Origin: Agapetus fuscipes
Taxonomy: Eukaryota; Arthropoda; Insecta; Trichoptera; Glossosomatidae
Assembly: GCA_951799405.1 (NCBI GenBank)
Contig: OX637339.1
Location: 12,958,001 to 13,022,000, forward strand
Direction: 5' to 3'
Length of the DNA: 64,000 nucleotides
Shown: positions 1-12,000 of the stretch, piece after piece
Layout of the letters: every line of letters starts with the position of its first letter
How positions within the stretch are numbered: position 1 is the first letter of the stretch
Notes under the pieces: generated by a model
What the model saw: the letters and a program-made list of their open reading frames with translations, nothing else
The model's database searches: none
What the model was told of the DNA's origin: nothing
Translations under genes and position numbers: made by a program

Positions 1-324
1 TCTTTTCAATTTACCAACATTATATTTTACTGATGTTTTGCCTATCCTGCTAGCCAGGGCAAGTGATGTCACATTTTTTTCTCCACTTTAAATCTGCGGA
101 TTCCAGTGTTGTCACCCACTTTCCCTTTATGCCTTATTTTAGGCTACCCTGCATTACTTTTTGTAATTGTTTGTTTTTTTATAAGTTACATGCTGATTTA
201 AAAATAAATGTGACTTGATTCTTATTTGAAGTATTTTTTATTTATTTATTAAAGAAATGAAAAAAAAATTGAAGCATTTTTTTACTCTGAAAGTAATCCT
301 TGTGTCAGTAAAATTCAAATACAG
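1..324. other. Intergenic, no gene seen
   Basis: AT-rich sequence without a coding region I can support. Bases 45-115 (ctagccagggcaagtgatg, then a T run and cactttaa) resemble 2040-2090 and 61225-61275, so they are part of a dispersed repeat I cannot name. Confidence 0.5.
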
Positions 325-700
325 TGTCATATCTAATCTAATCTAAGTTGCAAAGATATGTTTTTTTTTTTTTTTTAAATAGATTTGTGGAAAGGAATGC
401 AATCCACCAACCTTTTTTACCTGGCCAGTTGTCTTCATGCGAAAGCAGAAGCTTGTGTGCATGCAACGGCATCTGTTGAACCAGGGTCGAAGTTATCGTC
501 GCGGATTCGAACCAGCGTTATTCGGTTCCAAATAACCTGTCTTGATCCCCGCGGCTATAACACCGACTTAATAATAAAATATAATAAAGAATGTTAATTA
601 GGAGATTCACATTACATGCATTCTCACAACCAGACACGTACAAGTTCGCGCTTGCACATGCCTCATGTGAACCTACAACATAAAAACCAAATAGATCGAA
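325..700 (-). repeat. Family S repeat split by a SINE-like insertion
   Basis: Bases 325-361 and 596-700 are the two halves of one minus-strand copy of the window's commonest repeat (family S, described at 29028). Aligning to the uninterrupted copy at 52490-52742 shows an insert at 362-595 between aaagatatg and the ggagattcac block. The near-repeats aaagatatg and aaagaatg at the two edges are consistent with a target-site duplication. Confidence 0.6.
362..595 (-). mobile_element. tRNA-derived SINE-like element with poly(A) tail
   Basis: Read on the minus strand the insert ends in a 15-base A run (T run at 362-376) and contains ggttcgaatcc, a good Pol III B box, near 500-515. A related, longer copy lies at 60125-60420. 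A B box plus poly(A) tail plus flanking near-duplication is the usual picture of a SINE. I do not see a clean A box, so the tRNA origin is inferred. Confidence 0.5.
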
Positions 701-810
701 TAGAATAGAAAATAGAGTAGAATAAAGATTTTAAATTATGATTAGTCGTTAAACATTTTAAAGAATGAAAAAAACGGATTTTACTGACCGTGCAAAAGAG
801 AAGAACGATT

Positions 811-854
811 TTCTGTACGTTTCGTCGGAGTCATATCCGACGTCCTCAGGAGAC
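811..854 (-). ncRNA. Degraded hammerhead-like motif (family A, copy 1)
   Basis: On the minus strand: CUGAGGA, an extra C, a six-base perfect helix (GUCGGA with UCCGAC, loop UAUGAC), then GAAACGUA. This gives the CUGANGA and GAAA core halves, a loop-less AC/GU helix III and a GUA cleavage triplet. Helix I (GUCUC with CAGAA) keeps only three of five pairs, so activity is doubtful. It lies downstream of, and on the same strand as, a Penelope-like remnant at 1590-1946, with a CR1 tail inserted between them. Confidence 0.5.
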
Positions 855-964
855 GTGTGTCCTCTACAAAAAGAAACCACGAACTGTTGAATTATTGTTG
901 TTTGATCGAGGTCGAAGGTTGTAGGTATTTTTTTTAACCTTCGGTGATACATCCATAGATGTCG

Positions 965-1588
965 CTGTAGCCCGAGATATATATATATATATAAGGATAA
1001 TTTATTTTAATGTACACATAACTAAAGAGCGCCGTTTTTGTGTGTGTCACACCTCAAGGGCCCTCTCAAATCACGGATAAGATTTCTTGTAAAGATGTGT
1101 CTTTAGTGCTCCTTTAAAGACACCAACAGTCTTTGCCTTCCTCACATTAGGTGGCAGTCTGTTCCACTCCATTGGTCCCGCAAACCGGAAAGCACGGTCC
1201 CCAAAATTAGTGCGTGTCTGACGGTGTGGCTGAACCAAGTCCACCACGCCATCCCCTGCAGATCTGAGCGTTTGGCGCCTCAAATCCCTCTCAACGGGTG
1301 TAAACATGTCAGCCAAATATGAAGGAGCTGTACCATTTACAGCCTTATACACCATCAGACAAACACGGTAGACCACCCTCTCCGGAAAACGAAGCCAATG
1401 CAGTTTCCCTAACAATGGAGTAATGCGAGTAAATTTAGACATCCCGAATATGAGTCTTGCCGCTGAATTCAGCACAGACTGAAGACGGTTGAACTGCTTT
1501 TTCGGCTGACCTATGTACAGCGTTGAGCAATAGTCAACTCGTGACATCACAAAGGCATTCACCAGGGTCTTGACTGCTCCCGACGGAG
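965..1588 (-). pseudogene. CR1-type LINE, 3' end (reverse transcriptase C-terminus)
   Basis: The minus frame encodes the conserved C-terminal region of a CR1/Jockey-like reverse transcriptase polyprotein ([54 protein letters not shown], then stop at 1071-1073). It is 5' truncated at gctcccgacgg (1578-1588). The downstream 3' UTR runs into a TA-rich tail at 975-993. A longer, almost identical copy lies at 31626-32545, so both insertions are probably recent. Confidence 0.85.
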
Positions 1589-1589
1589 A

Positions 1590-1946
1590 TGTACAGAAGG
1601 ACGATATTATGTCTTCTTGTGAAATGGTCCGATTAATGAAAGGGTGGATCATTGAAGTTAGTACTGGCCTCCATATACTGGAAAGTTTGTAGCTGTCATC
1701 TCTGTTGAAGTTGGGGTGCCTGTGTATTTCGATTGCGTCCTTCACAAGTCGGGGGATGAGCTTTTTACTCTGAACAGAGTAACCCTTGACTGAATAACAT
1801 AGGTTGCGAACTATGGTAAGTAAGAAATTGGATTCCAGATAATTAAGTTTATTTATAGTTACAGAATTGTAAAATTTACATATAGTGATATCCCATGCCA
1901 GATTTGATAGATGCAGAGCGTCGCGCTTAAGCATCAATCGATCCAT
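1590..1946 (-). pseudogene. Penelope-like element, C-terminal remnant
   Basis: Minus-strand residues AIEIHRHPNFNRDDSYKLS followed by WRPVL (about 1750-1659) match the conserved region after the reverse transcriptase and GIY-YIG parts of Penelope-like element proteins, as I know that family. The rest of the ORF is missing. The frame runs by chance straight into the CR1 fragment at 1588, giving a 291-residue chimeric reading frame (1946 to 1071) that should not be taken for a host gene. Confidence 0.6.
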
Positions 1947-1949
1947 CTA

Positions 1950-3074
1950 CAGAATTTTGCCTTGAAGTGTAACTGTATCTTCTGTTTCTAGTAAATATTA
2001 AAGACAGTGCCAGGACGGTGGTGGTTATATTAGAAACCCTGCTAGATGACGCCACATTTTTTTTGACTCCATAGTCACTTTTAATTTCTAGACAATGGAC
2101 TCAGAAGATTTTTTGTTCTGGAACTTTTTTTCAGCAAGCTTTGTCTTGTATGGGATGCCGCCCTTAGCTATATAATAATCAAAGTAGCAAAGATATATTG
2201 GCATTTTAGGTTCATCAATAAAAAAATATTTGTTTGCCTATGCCCTAGCAACTTGACTGTTTGGATCACAATTTTCATGTCTATGGAATTTGTTTCGACT
2301 CCATTGCAGTTTATATTTACTTTGGCAAGTATACAGAACAATTTTTCATGCATAATTTTTTCTTGCATTTCCCATACAGCGTCTGGCATACACTTATGAT
2401 CCAAGGATACTAGAAATAGATTTTTCTATTAATAACTTCTCAAGACGTATACACTACGCGAAATCCGTCACTGTTACAAAAGTCAGAGTAAAATCTGCTC
2501 TTAAATACATTAGACAGAAGGGAAAATAAAAGATTGTTTGATATCAACACAAAATGGTGGCTTTTGATTGGATTGTCGATAAGAGTTTGCCTGTGATGGA
2601 CATTAGAACACCAAGAAATGTTCAAATGTGTGCTATGTTTGGGAGGTAAGTACATTTTATTATTGAATATTGTATTGTTTACCATGGAACCATAAATGTG
2701 TTTAAAAAATAAAGTACATTTTTCATTCCAAATTTTGAAATGTTTCAATTAATAATAATGAGAATCAAATTAGATGTTAAAATTTTATTTTAATATACTT
2801 AATATGAAATCACCAGATAATTTCAAGTCTCAACATATTCATTTATCATTAACAAATTAAATGTTTTCATAATAATGTATTTTTTCACAAATAAAGAGAA
2901 TTAATCAAATTATTTAAATTTTCTTTGAATGGCGCTGTTGGGTGACGTCGGTACAGTCGCATTCTGTTTTATTTATTTGTATGAAAAAATGGAAATGACA
3001 TTTGTTTCGTAAAATATATCGCAGAGGTGAATTTGCGGAGAAATCTTTGTGTTAATAGAGTGATTAAAATTAAA
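1950..3074. other. Upstream region of the ARMT1-like gene
   Basis: No coding region supported. Dispersed-repeat fragments occur at 2030-2120 and 2190-2400 (the motif gcctatgccctagcaacttg recurs at 21640, 24840 and 47085). The last 150 bases before the gene are less repetitive and contain a CRE-like tgacgtcg at 2943-2950; a promoter role is inference. Confidence 0.4.
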
Positions 3075-6000
3075 ATGTTTGGAGAAGCGAAAGTTCGATC
3101 TGTTGAAAAAATGCCTCTTATAGACTCTGTTACTCCGTTTAATGTCAAACTCTCGGCGTTTTACAAAAGGTACGATAGTTGGTTATGTTTTCAAATATTT
3201 ATTTTTAAATTTCCAATCGAATTGACTTTGACTGTAGCTGTAACTCCGACTCCATTTCGCTATGGGTGGCCAGAGCTTCTGCCGAGATTTATTTGATTAC
3301 TTGACTTCTACTTTATACCCTTCATATCTGTTAATTTTTCCTTCTTTTATTTACTCTACACATAGGTACCTATAGTACCAATCATTAGTCAATTTTACTT
3401 ATCTGAAGCAATACAACTAAGCTGCGCATATTGTGCATCTTCTTATTGTTGTTTCCGAAAGCATCACATGTTGCGATTGTAACCTATTTATGTTCACAGC
3501 TAAGGGGCCGGTCTTATGCCAATCATTTCACTTAAATCGGGGGTTTGCCTGCTCCTGAGAGGGCAGGTCCTTATTGCTCTGAAAGCCTGAGTAAACCCTA
3601 CATTTATAAATGTATTCTTTAGCCTGTTTCTTAGCAACCTGGCCATCTAATGTCACAGCTTTCTTGTCTATGTAATTTGTGTTGACTAAATGATTGTCTT
3701 GTTGTTTCAGGAGTTTTGCCTACTTCACGGTTAAGGAGCGCCTCCCAATTATTGTCACCAAAGTTATCGACCACCTATCCAAAGACAGAGAAGCCATCGC
3801 AGCAGAATTTGGAGTGGTCAGTACTCTGTAGATCTTAGAATCTCGTCCAAGATCTAAAAAGGTCTGCTTGTTTAATCCAGCCCGCCAACACCTTGCCAAA
3901 AAGTCAAACAATTCAGTCAGTGGACACTTTCCATACATACCATGGCGCCCTTGAGATGGTCCTGGACCATTAAATGGCGCCACAGGAAAGAAATCATCCA
4001 TCATCATCATCATCATACTCTGCTGTAAAATTATCCATGAGCTCGAATTATTCTTTTCATCAATTAAGTAGTAATTCATTATCTGCAGAGCTGCCTTCAT
4101 TTCTTCCTATCCTTACATCCCTCTTTCAATTCATCCATGTCCATCACCTTTGGGGCTGTCCATATATTACATCATTCGCATTAAGGGGGAGGGGAGTCTG
4201 GTCTGCGGATGATGGCAAATGATGTAGGAGTACCAAAAGTGATGTCGTTCTTGTAAATACCAATTTCTACAAAATATTCAGAATACTATGTAACTAATAT
4301 AACATTATTAACTGTACAAACTGTCCCTTGGATGCGGTACCGTGCCTTCTAACTGGAAGGTTGCAACCGTTCATCCCATCCCCTAGAAGGGAATTCGCTC
4401 TGACCCTGCCAATTATCGTCCAATCGCAATCACTTCCTTACTTTCAAAAGTCATGGAAAGGATCATAAACGATAAGCTTATGGAATATCTGGAAACCCAT
4501 AAACTGCTTAGCGACCACCAATACGGTTTTCGCCGTAACCGCTCCAGCGGTGACCTTCTCACTTATGTCACACACGTCTGGGGCCAACGCCTTGATCTTA
4601 TGGGTGAAACACAAGCTGTTGCTCTTGATATTTCCAAAGCTTTTGATAGAGTTTGGCACTCCAGCCTTCTTAATAAATTGTCATCATTTGGACTTCCCCT
4701 CCTCCTCATAGAATGGATTTCCAGCTTTCTTAAAGACAGATCTATCCAAACAGTCATCGATGGTAGTAAATCAGCTCTGCTACCAATCAATTCCGGTGTC
4801 CCCCAAGGATCTGTCTTGTCTCCGACACTTTTTCTTATGCACATCAATGACTTACTATCCTGTGCTCCTATCCACTGCTATGCCGATGACAGTACAATTC
4901 ATGACGGTTTCTCTTTTACATAGCCCCCAAATAGTTCAGCGATATCTATTGCTCGTGAATCCTTAGCTTCAAAGATCAATACAGATCTCAGGGCTGTCAG
5001 CCGTTGGGGCACTGACAACCTTGTAGAGTTCAACATCAAAAAGACTCAAGCATGTCTGATATCCTTAAAGAGGATTCCAAACAACTATCTCCCAACTTTC
5101 GACAATGTCTCCCTCTCTAACCATGAACACTTAAATCTTCTTGGTGTTTCTCTGTCATCAGAGTTAAAATACCATGATGCTATTGAGTCTCGCACAACTT
5201 CCGCTTTCCGGCGACTCGGCATATTATACAGAGCTCGTAGGTTTTTTACTTCAGCCCAATTATTGACTCTGTATAAATCCCAAATCCGCCCCATTATCGA
5301 ATATGGCAGCCATCTCTGGTGTGGTATGTCCAAGAAGTTGAGTGACCAACTTGATTCTGTGCAAAGGAGGGCAGTGAGGTTGATCAATGATCCTTCTCTG
5401 ACATCCGATCTGCAGCCGCTCCAGCACAGAAGAAAGGTTGGAATGCTCAGTCTTTTTTATCGATATTACCACGGAGCTTGTTCTAATGAGCTCCATTCAT
5501 TAATCCCTCCCCCTCTCATTTCAGAAAGGGAAACTCGTAGTACGACTCTCATTCATCCCTTTGCAGTCGATCTCAAAACTATGAGAACTTGGCGTTTTCA
5601 TGACTCATTCCTTTGCCAAACTGCCCGCTTATGCTATATACTGCTTGGAATGGTCTACCATTATCTGTGTTCCCTTCCCAATTTAATCCGGTTTTATTCA
5701 AAACCAACATCAATCACCACTTCCTTGCAGCGCCTCACGACAGAACCAAGAACTCAAGCAACACCTCTGCGGCACCCTTCCAGGGTGACATAGACCCCCA
5801 AGACTCTCAAGAATTGGGGAGCCTCCCGCACAGGATTCCTTAAAAAAAAAAAAAAAAAAAAGATTAATTAGACTTTTTAAAGTTTGTGTATTCACACAGT
5901 GAAAATTCATTTTTATAAATAATTATAAAAAATTATAAAAAACACAGAGTTTAATTTGTGAAAATAAAACTCTGTGTTTTTTATAATTATTTATAAAAAT

Positions 6001-9000
6001 TATTAATTATTAAGCTCATCCATTATTACAGCAAGAGGGGGAGGGGGGGTCATTAGATAATGACTAGAGGATGATCGTAAGGGGGGGGGGGTCGAAAATC
6101 GGCCAAAATCGATGACGTAATTTATGGACGGCCCCTTTTTCATACATTTTCTTTTTTACATTTACTTTTCATCTCCTCAATCTGATCACTCCATACTTTT
6201 TGCAGTTATCCCTTACCTCTTTTTCCTTTCACACTTCCTCTATATATATAATCATTCATCCTTTCCACATGCCCAAACCACGGTCTTCCATTTGCGAGTC
6301 CGAAGCGCTAGCCACTAGACTCCTGACCGGTCATCTCTCCTCACTTCATCTTCCTCCCATAGCCTGGGCCTCCCCATTTATTTTCAAGGTTTTTCCAGTA
6401 CAGTTTTATTAATGTATTATCTTTTATTGCCATTGAAGATTTACGCCTTTTATGTATCTAATTCATCGATATATAAAAACTGGATGGGCTAAGAAATCAA
6501 TTCTTTGAGAATTAGAAATGCGCTAATCCACTTATCATGCAAAAATCCAAATTCAGTCTATCGGTAACCTTCCAACTGTCAACAGGTGTGTTACCTAATT
6601 GGAAAAAAATCCATATAAATGCCAAACTGGGTATTTTCTAAACGTGCCATCAAAAGAAAATAAATGTTGTAAAAAATGTGGAATAATATTTCACTTAAAA
6701 AACTGTTTTATATGATTACTTTCATAAAATTTATTTTTCATTTGCTGAAATATTTTGCTTGCGAAAGTGGCAGCCATTTTTAGAACTAACGATGTTCAAG
6801 TATGTAGGTACCTACTTCTTTATTCAAGAATGTAACTTCTATGCTCGCGGTAATAGATACTTGTTGTAATGTGATAATCATCCCGTACACAATGAGGTCG
6901 GAACATTTTTGAATTCGGAATTTATCAGATATTTTCATACTTTCAACAACACTAATAACAAAGTCCGTTGCCATTGTGATTTCATGGTTTCTATGGGGAT
7001 ATGTGAATAGATTGAAGACGGAGTAGAGACACGTTGCTTACAGAGAAAATCATTTCATATGTCGTGAGCGAGACAGCATTAAAAACAATGTATGGTGTCA
7101 AAGAGGGGTGCATCATGTTGATTGGTACTAAATCACATTCATAGCCCCTCCATTGGTATGAGGCTGACCACCCATACTGTAAAAAATGGTTCACTTTGCC
7201 AATGTCACCCCTGTTTCAGGGAAGGTCGGCAAGAGTTGCAGGGTGTATGTTCATTTGAGATTCGGGTTTTTATATTGTAAGTCTACATGCGGCATGTTTA
7301 AGCGCTAACTTATATGTGTCTGCTTGTGAAAATGCATATAATGTGAATCTTCAATGTTACATATATTGGCAACTTAGATTAGATATCATAAGTCGATGGT
7401 TGCTACGCTATTGTTGAAAAAACTTACCCTGTACAAAAATGTTATGTTTTTATTGTAGGACGCCCTTGAGGACGTGAAGACCTCCATCGGCTACCTGTCC
7501 AAGCTGAAAAACGAGATCCAGACCAACAAGCGCATGCTGGCGCTCAGCTCTACGGCAGCGGAGGCCCAGCAGTGGAACAGCCTGCTGGACTACCACACAG
7601 ACCCCTACTACTTCACAGCCGTGTGGCTTTTCACCGAGTGCTACGTCTACACCAGGATTAGAGAGGCCTTCCAGATCACGTAATCACAATAGTTGTAGTG
7701 TGTTAAGTCCTGTCCCAAATGTGTTCATTCTTTGTGAGAGAAGACGTCTCCTTGCAGGGGCGTGCATCCCATACAGGCACATGCGCCTAATAGGTAGGCA
7801 ATACATATGGTAAAAAACCATTTAAGCTTGATGTTCAGATTAAAAATTCAAAATTTAAGTTTGATTGGAGCCATCATTAGCACTTCAGTCATTTTCAAAT
7901 GAGTTATTTTAAAGGAATGGGAGAAAATATTTATTCTGAAATGTATTTGCCTATATCCTATGCACGCGCCTGCCTCCTTGCAATGATGATATACTAATGA
8001 TGAAAAAAATGTCAGTTGATCTGCAATGTTGGCGGCTAAGGCTAAGGCCTTCAAATCAAAAGTTTGTTTGTTATTTTGCTGAAGATTGTGTTTTTTAAAT
8101 ATACTTTATAATGTATGTTATGATTTGTAAAAATATATTTTTTGTTCCTTTACTTATAGGTTGGTATGAGGCTGATCACCCATACTGTGAAAAATGGTTG
8201 ACTTTTAGTGATCCTTAGACACATGATGCTTGTCAGGAGTCACCCATACTGTGAAAAATGGTTGACTTTTAGTGATCCTTAGACACATGATGCTTGTCAG
8301 GAGTCTGGTCCACTCTATTTTTCTCTATGCTGCTGAAACATGGACCATAAAAGCAGCAGAAAGAAGAAAAATTGACGCTTTTGAAATGTGGTGCTGGAGG
8401 CGCATGCTTCGAATCCCATGGACGGCTAGACGCACCAATGAGTCCATTCGTCGGGAGCTGCGTTTGGATGGCTTGACTCTGGCCAACATGTGTACACGCC
8501 GTATTCTTCAGTTCTTCGGACACGTTGTCCGTGGCAATGAGGATAGCCTGGAACGACTGGTTGTGATCGGTAACTTGGAGGGTAAGAGAGGAAGAGGTAG
8601 ATCCCCCACACGATGGACCGATCAAGTGAAGACAGCAGCAGGCACCTCGGTAGTTGGAGCGTTGCGGGCAGCGCAGTCGAGGGAGAGCTGGAGAAGATTG
8701 GTTGCTTCCACAAGGGTCACAACCCTCAGTAATGAGGAATAGGATTAAGAAGAAGAAGACACATGATGCATAAGAGCAACTATTAAATATAAATCTGAAA
8801 TGTTAATATTATATCCTTGCAACTTAGATTACAGGTTATAATTGAAGCCGTTTTGACTGCCAACAAAAAAAGAAGCCACAAGCCTGTGATTTATTTATTT
8901 TACATTTTTGAACATTGTCGAGGTTTCGCATTTATGTTAATCAGCCTGATGAAATTAGTGCCAACAGAAATACATATTTGTCTTAGGGTGGGTACATGCA

Positions 9001-12000
9001 GAGAATGCCATCTTAAAGGGTGCTAAAAACAATCCTTTAAGGATATTGAGGGGAAAGAACAGGGGTTAATAGACCTCAACTTGGATGGGAGGATGACGTG
9101 AAGAAGGAGGCCGGCCAGCTGCATTGCAGCGGGAGACAGGAAGAGTTGGAGGCGAGGACTGTTGAAGGCCAAGACTCATAAGAGCTGTAGAGCCATTGAA
9201 GAAGAATAAGAAGTATTTGACACAATATTATTTTGTTTGTCACAGGAAGTCCCTGCAGAACTTTGATCCATTCCGTGTGCAGAAGGACCTGACCTTCCAC
9301 CAAAGCTTAGAGGCCATGTGCCTGGTGGGAGACCACCTCACAGAGGCCCTCACCAACACCACACACGTAGAGGACAACTTCCTCAGGATACTTAGGGTAC
9401 GTCTAATGCTTTACATGGTTTGTTTGTATTGTTTTTGACCAGAAAATTGCTAAGATTAAGATATAGTTTTTATTAGTATATCAATAATGACGAAAATTCT
9501 GCGTTTTTCATTAGTATAGCAATAATGACTAAAATTCTGTTGAAAAAAACGGTGTCTGTTCTTATGACATATCCTCACTTATTCCTCCTCCCCACAAGGG
9601 TAACTCGTATAACGACTCACATTCATCCCTTTGCAGTCAACATCAAAACTATGACTATGAATGTGGCTTTTTCCCAACTCATTTCTTTGCCAAATTGCCC
9701 GTTTATGGAACAAGTTACCAGCATCTGTATTCTCAACCCAATTTCAACTTTGTTATTTCAAAATCAATATCAATTACCACTTTCTTTCAGTGTTTCAAAG
9801 CTAAGGCAATGCAGCACATAACACAAAACTATGCAGCTATATAGTACCCCTGCTAGAAAGGATCATGACATCAACCACCAGCTCACCAATGCCCACACCT
9901 CTGCGCACTCCAACAAGTGTCATAGATCTTTAGATTATCTGAAATCTGGGGAGTCTCTCACATAGGATTCTTAAATAAAATTGTACTAGTCCGGTCGATA
10001 GCTCAGTTGGTAGAGTGCTTGCATCCAATGCCGAGAGCTCAGGTTTGAATCCCACCGAGGGTGTCAGAAATTATTTCCCGTTTTGGTGTTTATTTCAAAC
10101 CCAAAATAAAATACCGGCAAGGCTAACTCAGCCTTCACAAGATATGAGTACCAGCCCCCCCCGGGAGCTGGGAAACTTCCACTTCAACTGAAGTAGTTGG
10201 CATAAGGCCGGTTATCTTGCCTGTAAAAATAAATAAGCCCCATTCGCCATATGCGACTCCTTCAGGCTGAACGCGGCAATAAGATTCTCTGTATGTGTAG
10301 CTTAGTACCTTCTAATGAGTAATAGGAAGACTCAGATAAGTGTCTGGACGGAGTGGGGGCAGACTGTCGTGCAGTAGGAATACGGGACTGGAGGAGGAAG
10401 GCAGCAGTGACTGCTGTTGATCAAGCCCGGCTACAATGCACTCCAGTTTACAATAATTATAACTACACAGTTAAAATCTATTTATCAGATATTAGACGAA
10501 CCGTTATAAGAACTTACATTATTTGCAACATTTCGTTAGCGACGTAGCTAATGTCTTCAGGAGACACCCTCTCTGCACGACGACTGAGGATGAACTGAGA
10601 ATAATGTAAGTTCTCTTATAACGGTTCGTCTAATATCCGATGTTATAATTATTGTAAATATGTCAAACAATCGTAATTCCAACGTAAGCCTAACAAGCAC
10701 CCCAGTTTGTTGTGTCATTAGTAACGATTGTTGTGTTGTCTTCCAGATGACGCTATGGGGCAACAAGTGTGATCTGTCCCTCTCGGCTGGCTCCGAGGTG
10801 AATCAGGCCAGCAACCCCATGGCCATGGTGGACCTGTGGAGAGACAACCTCATAGTGGACCACAGCCAGCAGGTGTACAGGGACTTGCTGAGGCTTAGCG
10901 AGGAGGCTGCGGGGAAAGAAGTCATTGTAGGTAAGTTAACCTTCCACCATGCAGTTGAATTGTGGATTCAAAGCGAAATGGAAGAAGTATGCAAGGACTG
11001 CAGGAAATGGTGGTTGATTTGCAATGTTGGTAGCTAGCGCATTTAATTTTCATTTAATTTAATTAAATTTTAATTTAGTTAATTGTTTTTGTGACCACAT
11101 TCTGAAATTTTTGTGTTCCTTGACTTATAGGTTGGTATAAAGCTGAACCCCCGTGCTGTAAAAACTTAGGTCTTTGTTTTGTCCACTGAGATGCTCTTGT
11201 TGTACTTTTTAGACTTCAGCTGAAATACGTACAGCATGCGCTGTAGATTGTCTTCCCATTCTGCCACCAAGGCTGCATCATCTACATAGAATATAACATT
11301 AACAATCTTATTCCCCATCTCATATCCTAGTCTCAGATTCGACACTTCGTGTTTGAATAAGAGTTGTAGGCTTATACGGCCGGCAGATGATGCGCTGAGG
11401 ATGGCTGATGATAAGGCTGATGGTCTATGGGACCACGGCAACAGATCCCGGAAAACATCTCTCCAGCAACTTCGTATTTGATTTTGTCCATTATCAGATT
11501 GAACAGGAAAGGTTATCTCCCTGTCTTATGTCGCTTACAGTGAGGGATTTTGTTGGAGATCTGATCTTCCACTTTTACCCTAGTTTTGCAGTTCAGTCAT
11601 TTGCAATCTTCGCTTATTTGATTAATCTATTATTTCCTCTGTCTTTCCCTTCCACGCTTACTTTTGACATTCCCTTGTGTACCCTCTTTTTGTCAGTCCT
11701 TCATCGTCCATTCTTTCTAGATGTAAATTTCCCATGATCCAAACACTAGTAAACATATTGATGCTTTCAGATATTGTCTGTGACAATGCCGGCTACGAGC
11801 TCTTCATGGACTTGTGCTTTGCCGATTTCCTTCTGACGCACAAACTCGCCACGCGCGTCAGATTTCGCGTCAAGGGCATTCCCTGGTTCGTGTCGGACGT
11901 CATCCTGCGTGACTTTTTCTGGGCGTTGCACAGCGCGTCAATCGCCAATGTGAAAATAGAACTGAACAAAGCGGAAGACGGCACACCAAAGATGTTGACG

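Larger units (their letters stand above)
4152..6135 (+). mobile_element. MITE split by a Jockey LINE
   Basis: The left part (4152-4315) starts GGGGCTGTCCATATATTAC. The right part (about 5990-6135) ends TTATGGACGGCCCC, so the ends form an imperfect terminal inverted repeat. An uninterrupted copy lies at 51838-52125. The right part has long G runs. The superfamily is not certain because I see no clear target duplication. Confidence 0.7.

Noticed and set aside
1071..1946. 291-codon open frame as a possible host gene
   Set aside because: It is a chance in-frame join of a Penelope-like remnant and a CR1 tail; the second half is repeated at 31718-32542 with a different upstream part.
9991..10063. 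Functional tRNA gene
   Set aside because: A and B boxes are good but the acceptor stem does not pair and a SINE body follows without a terminator.
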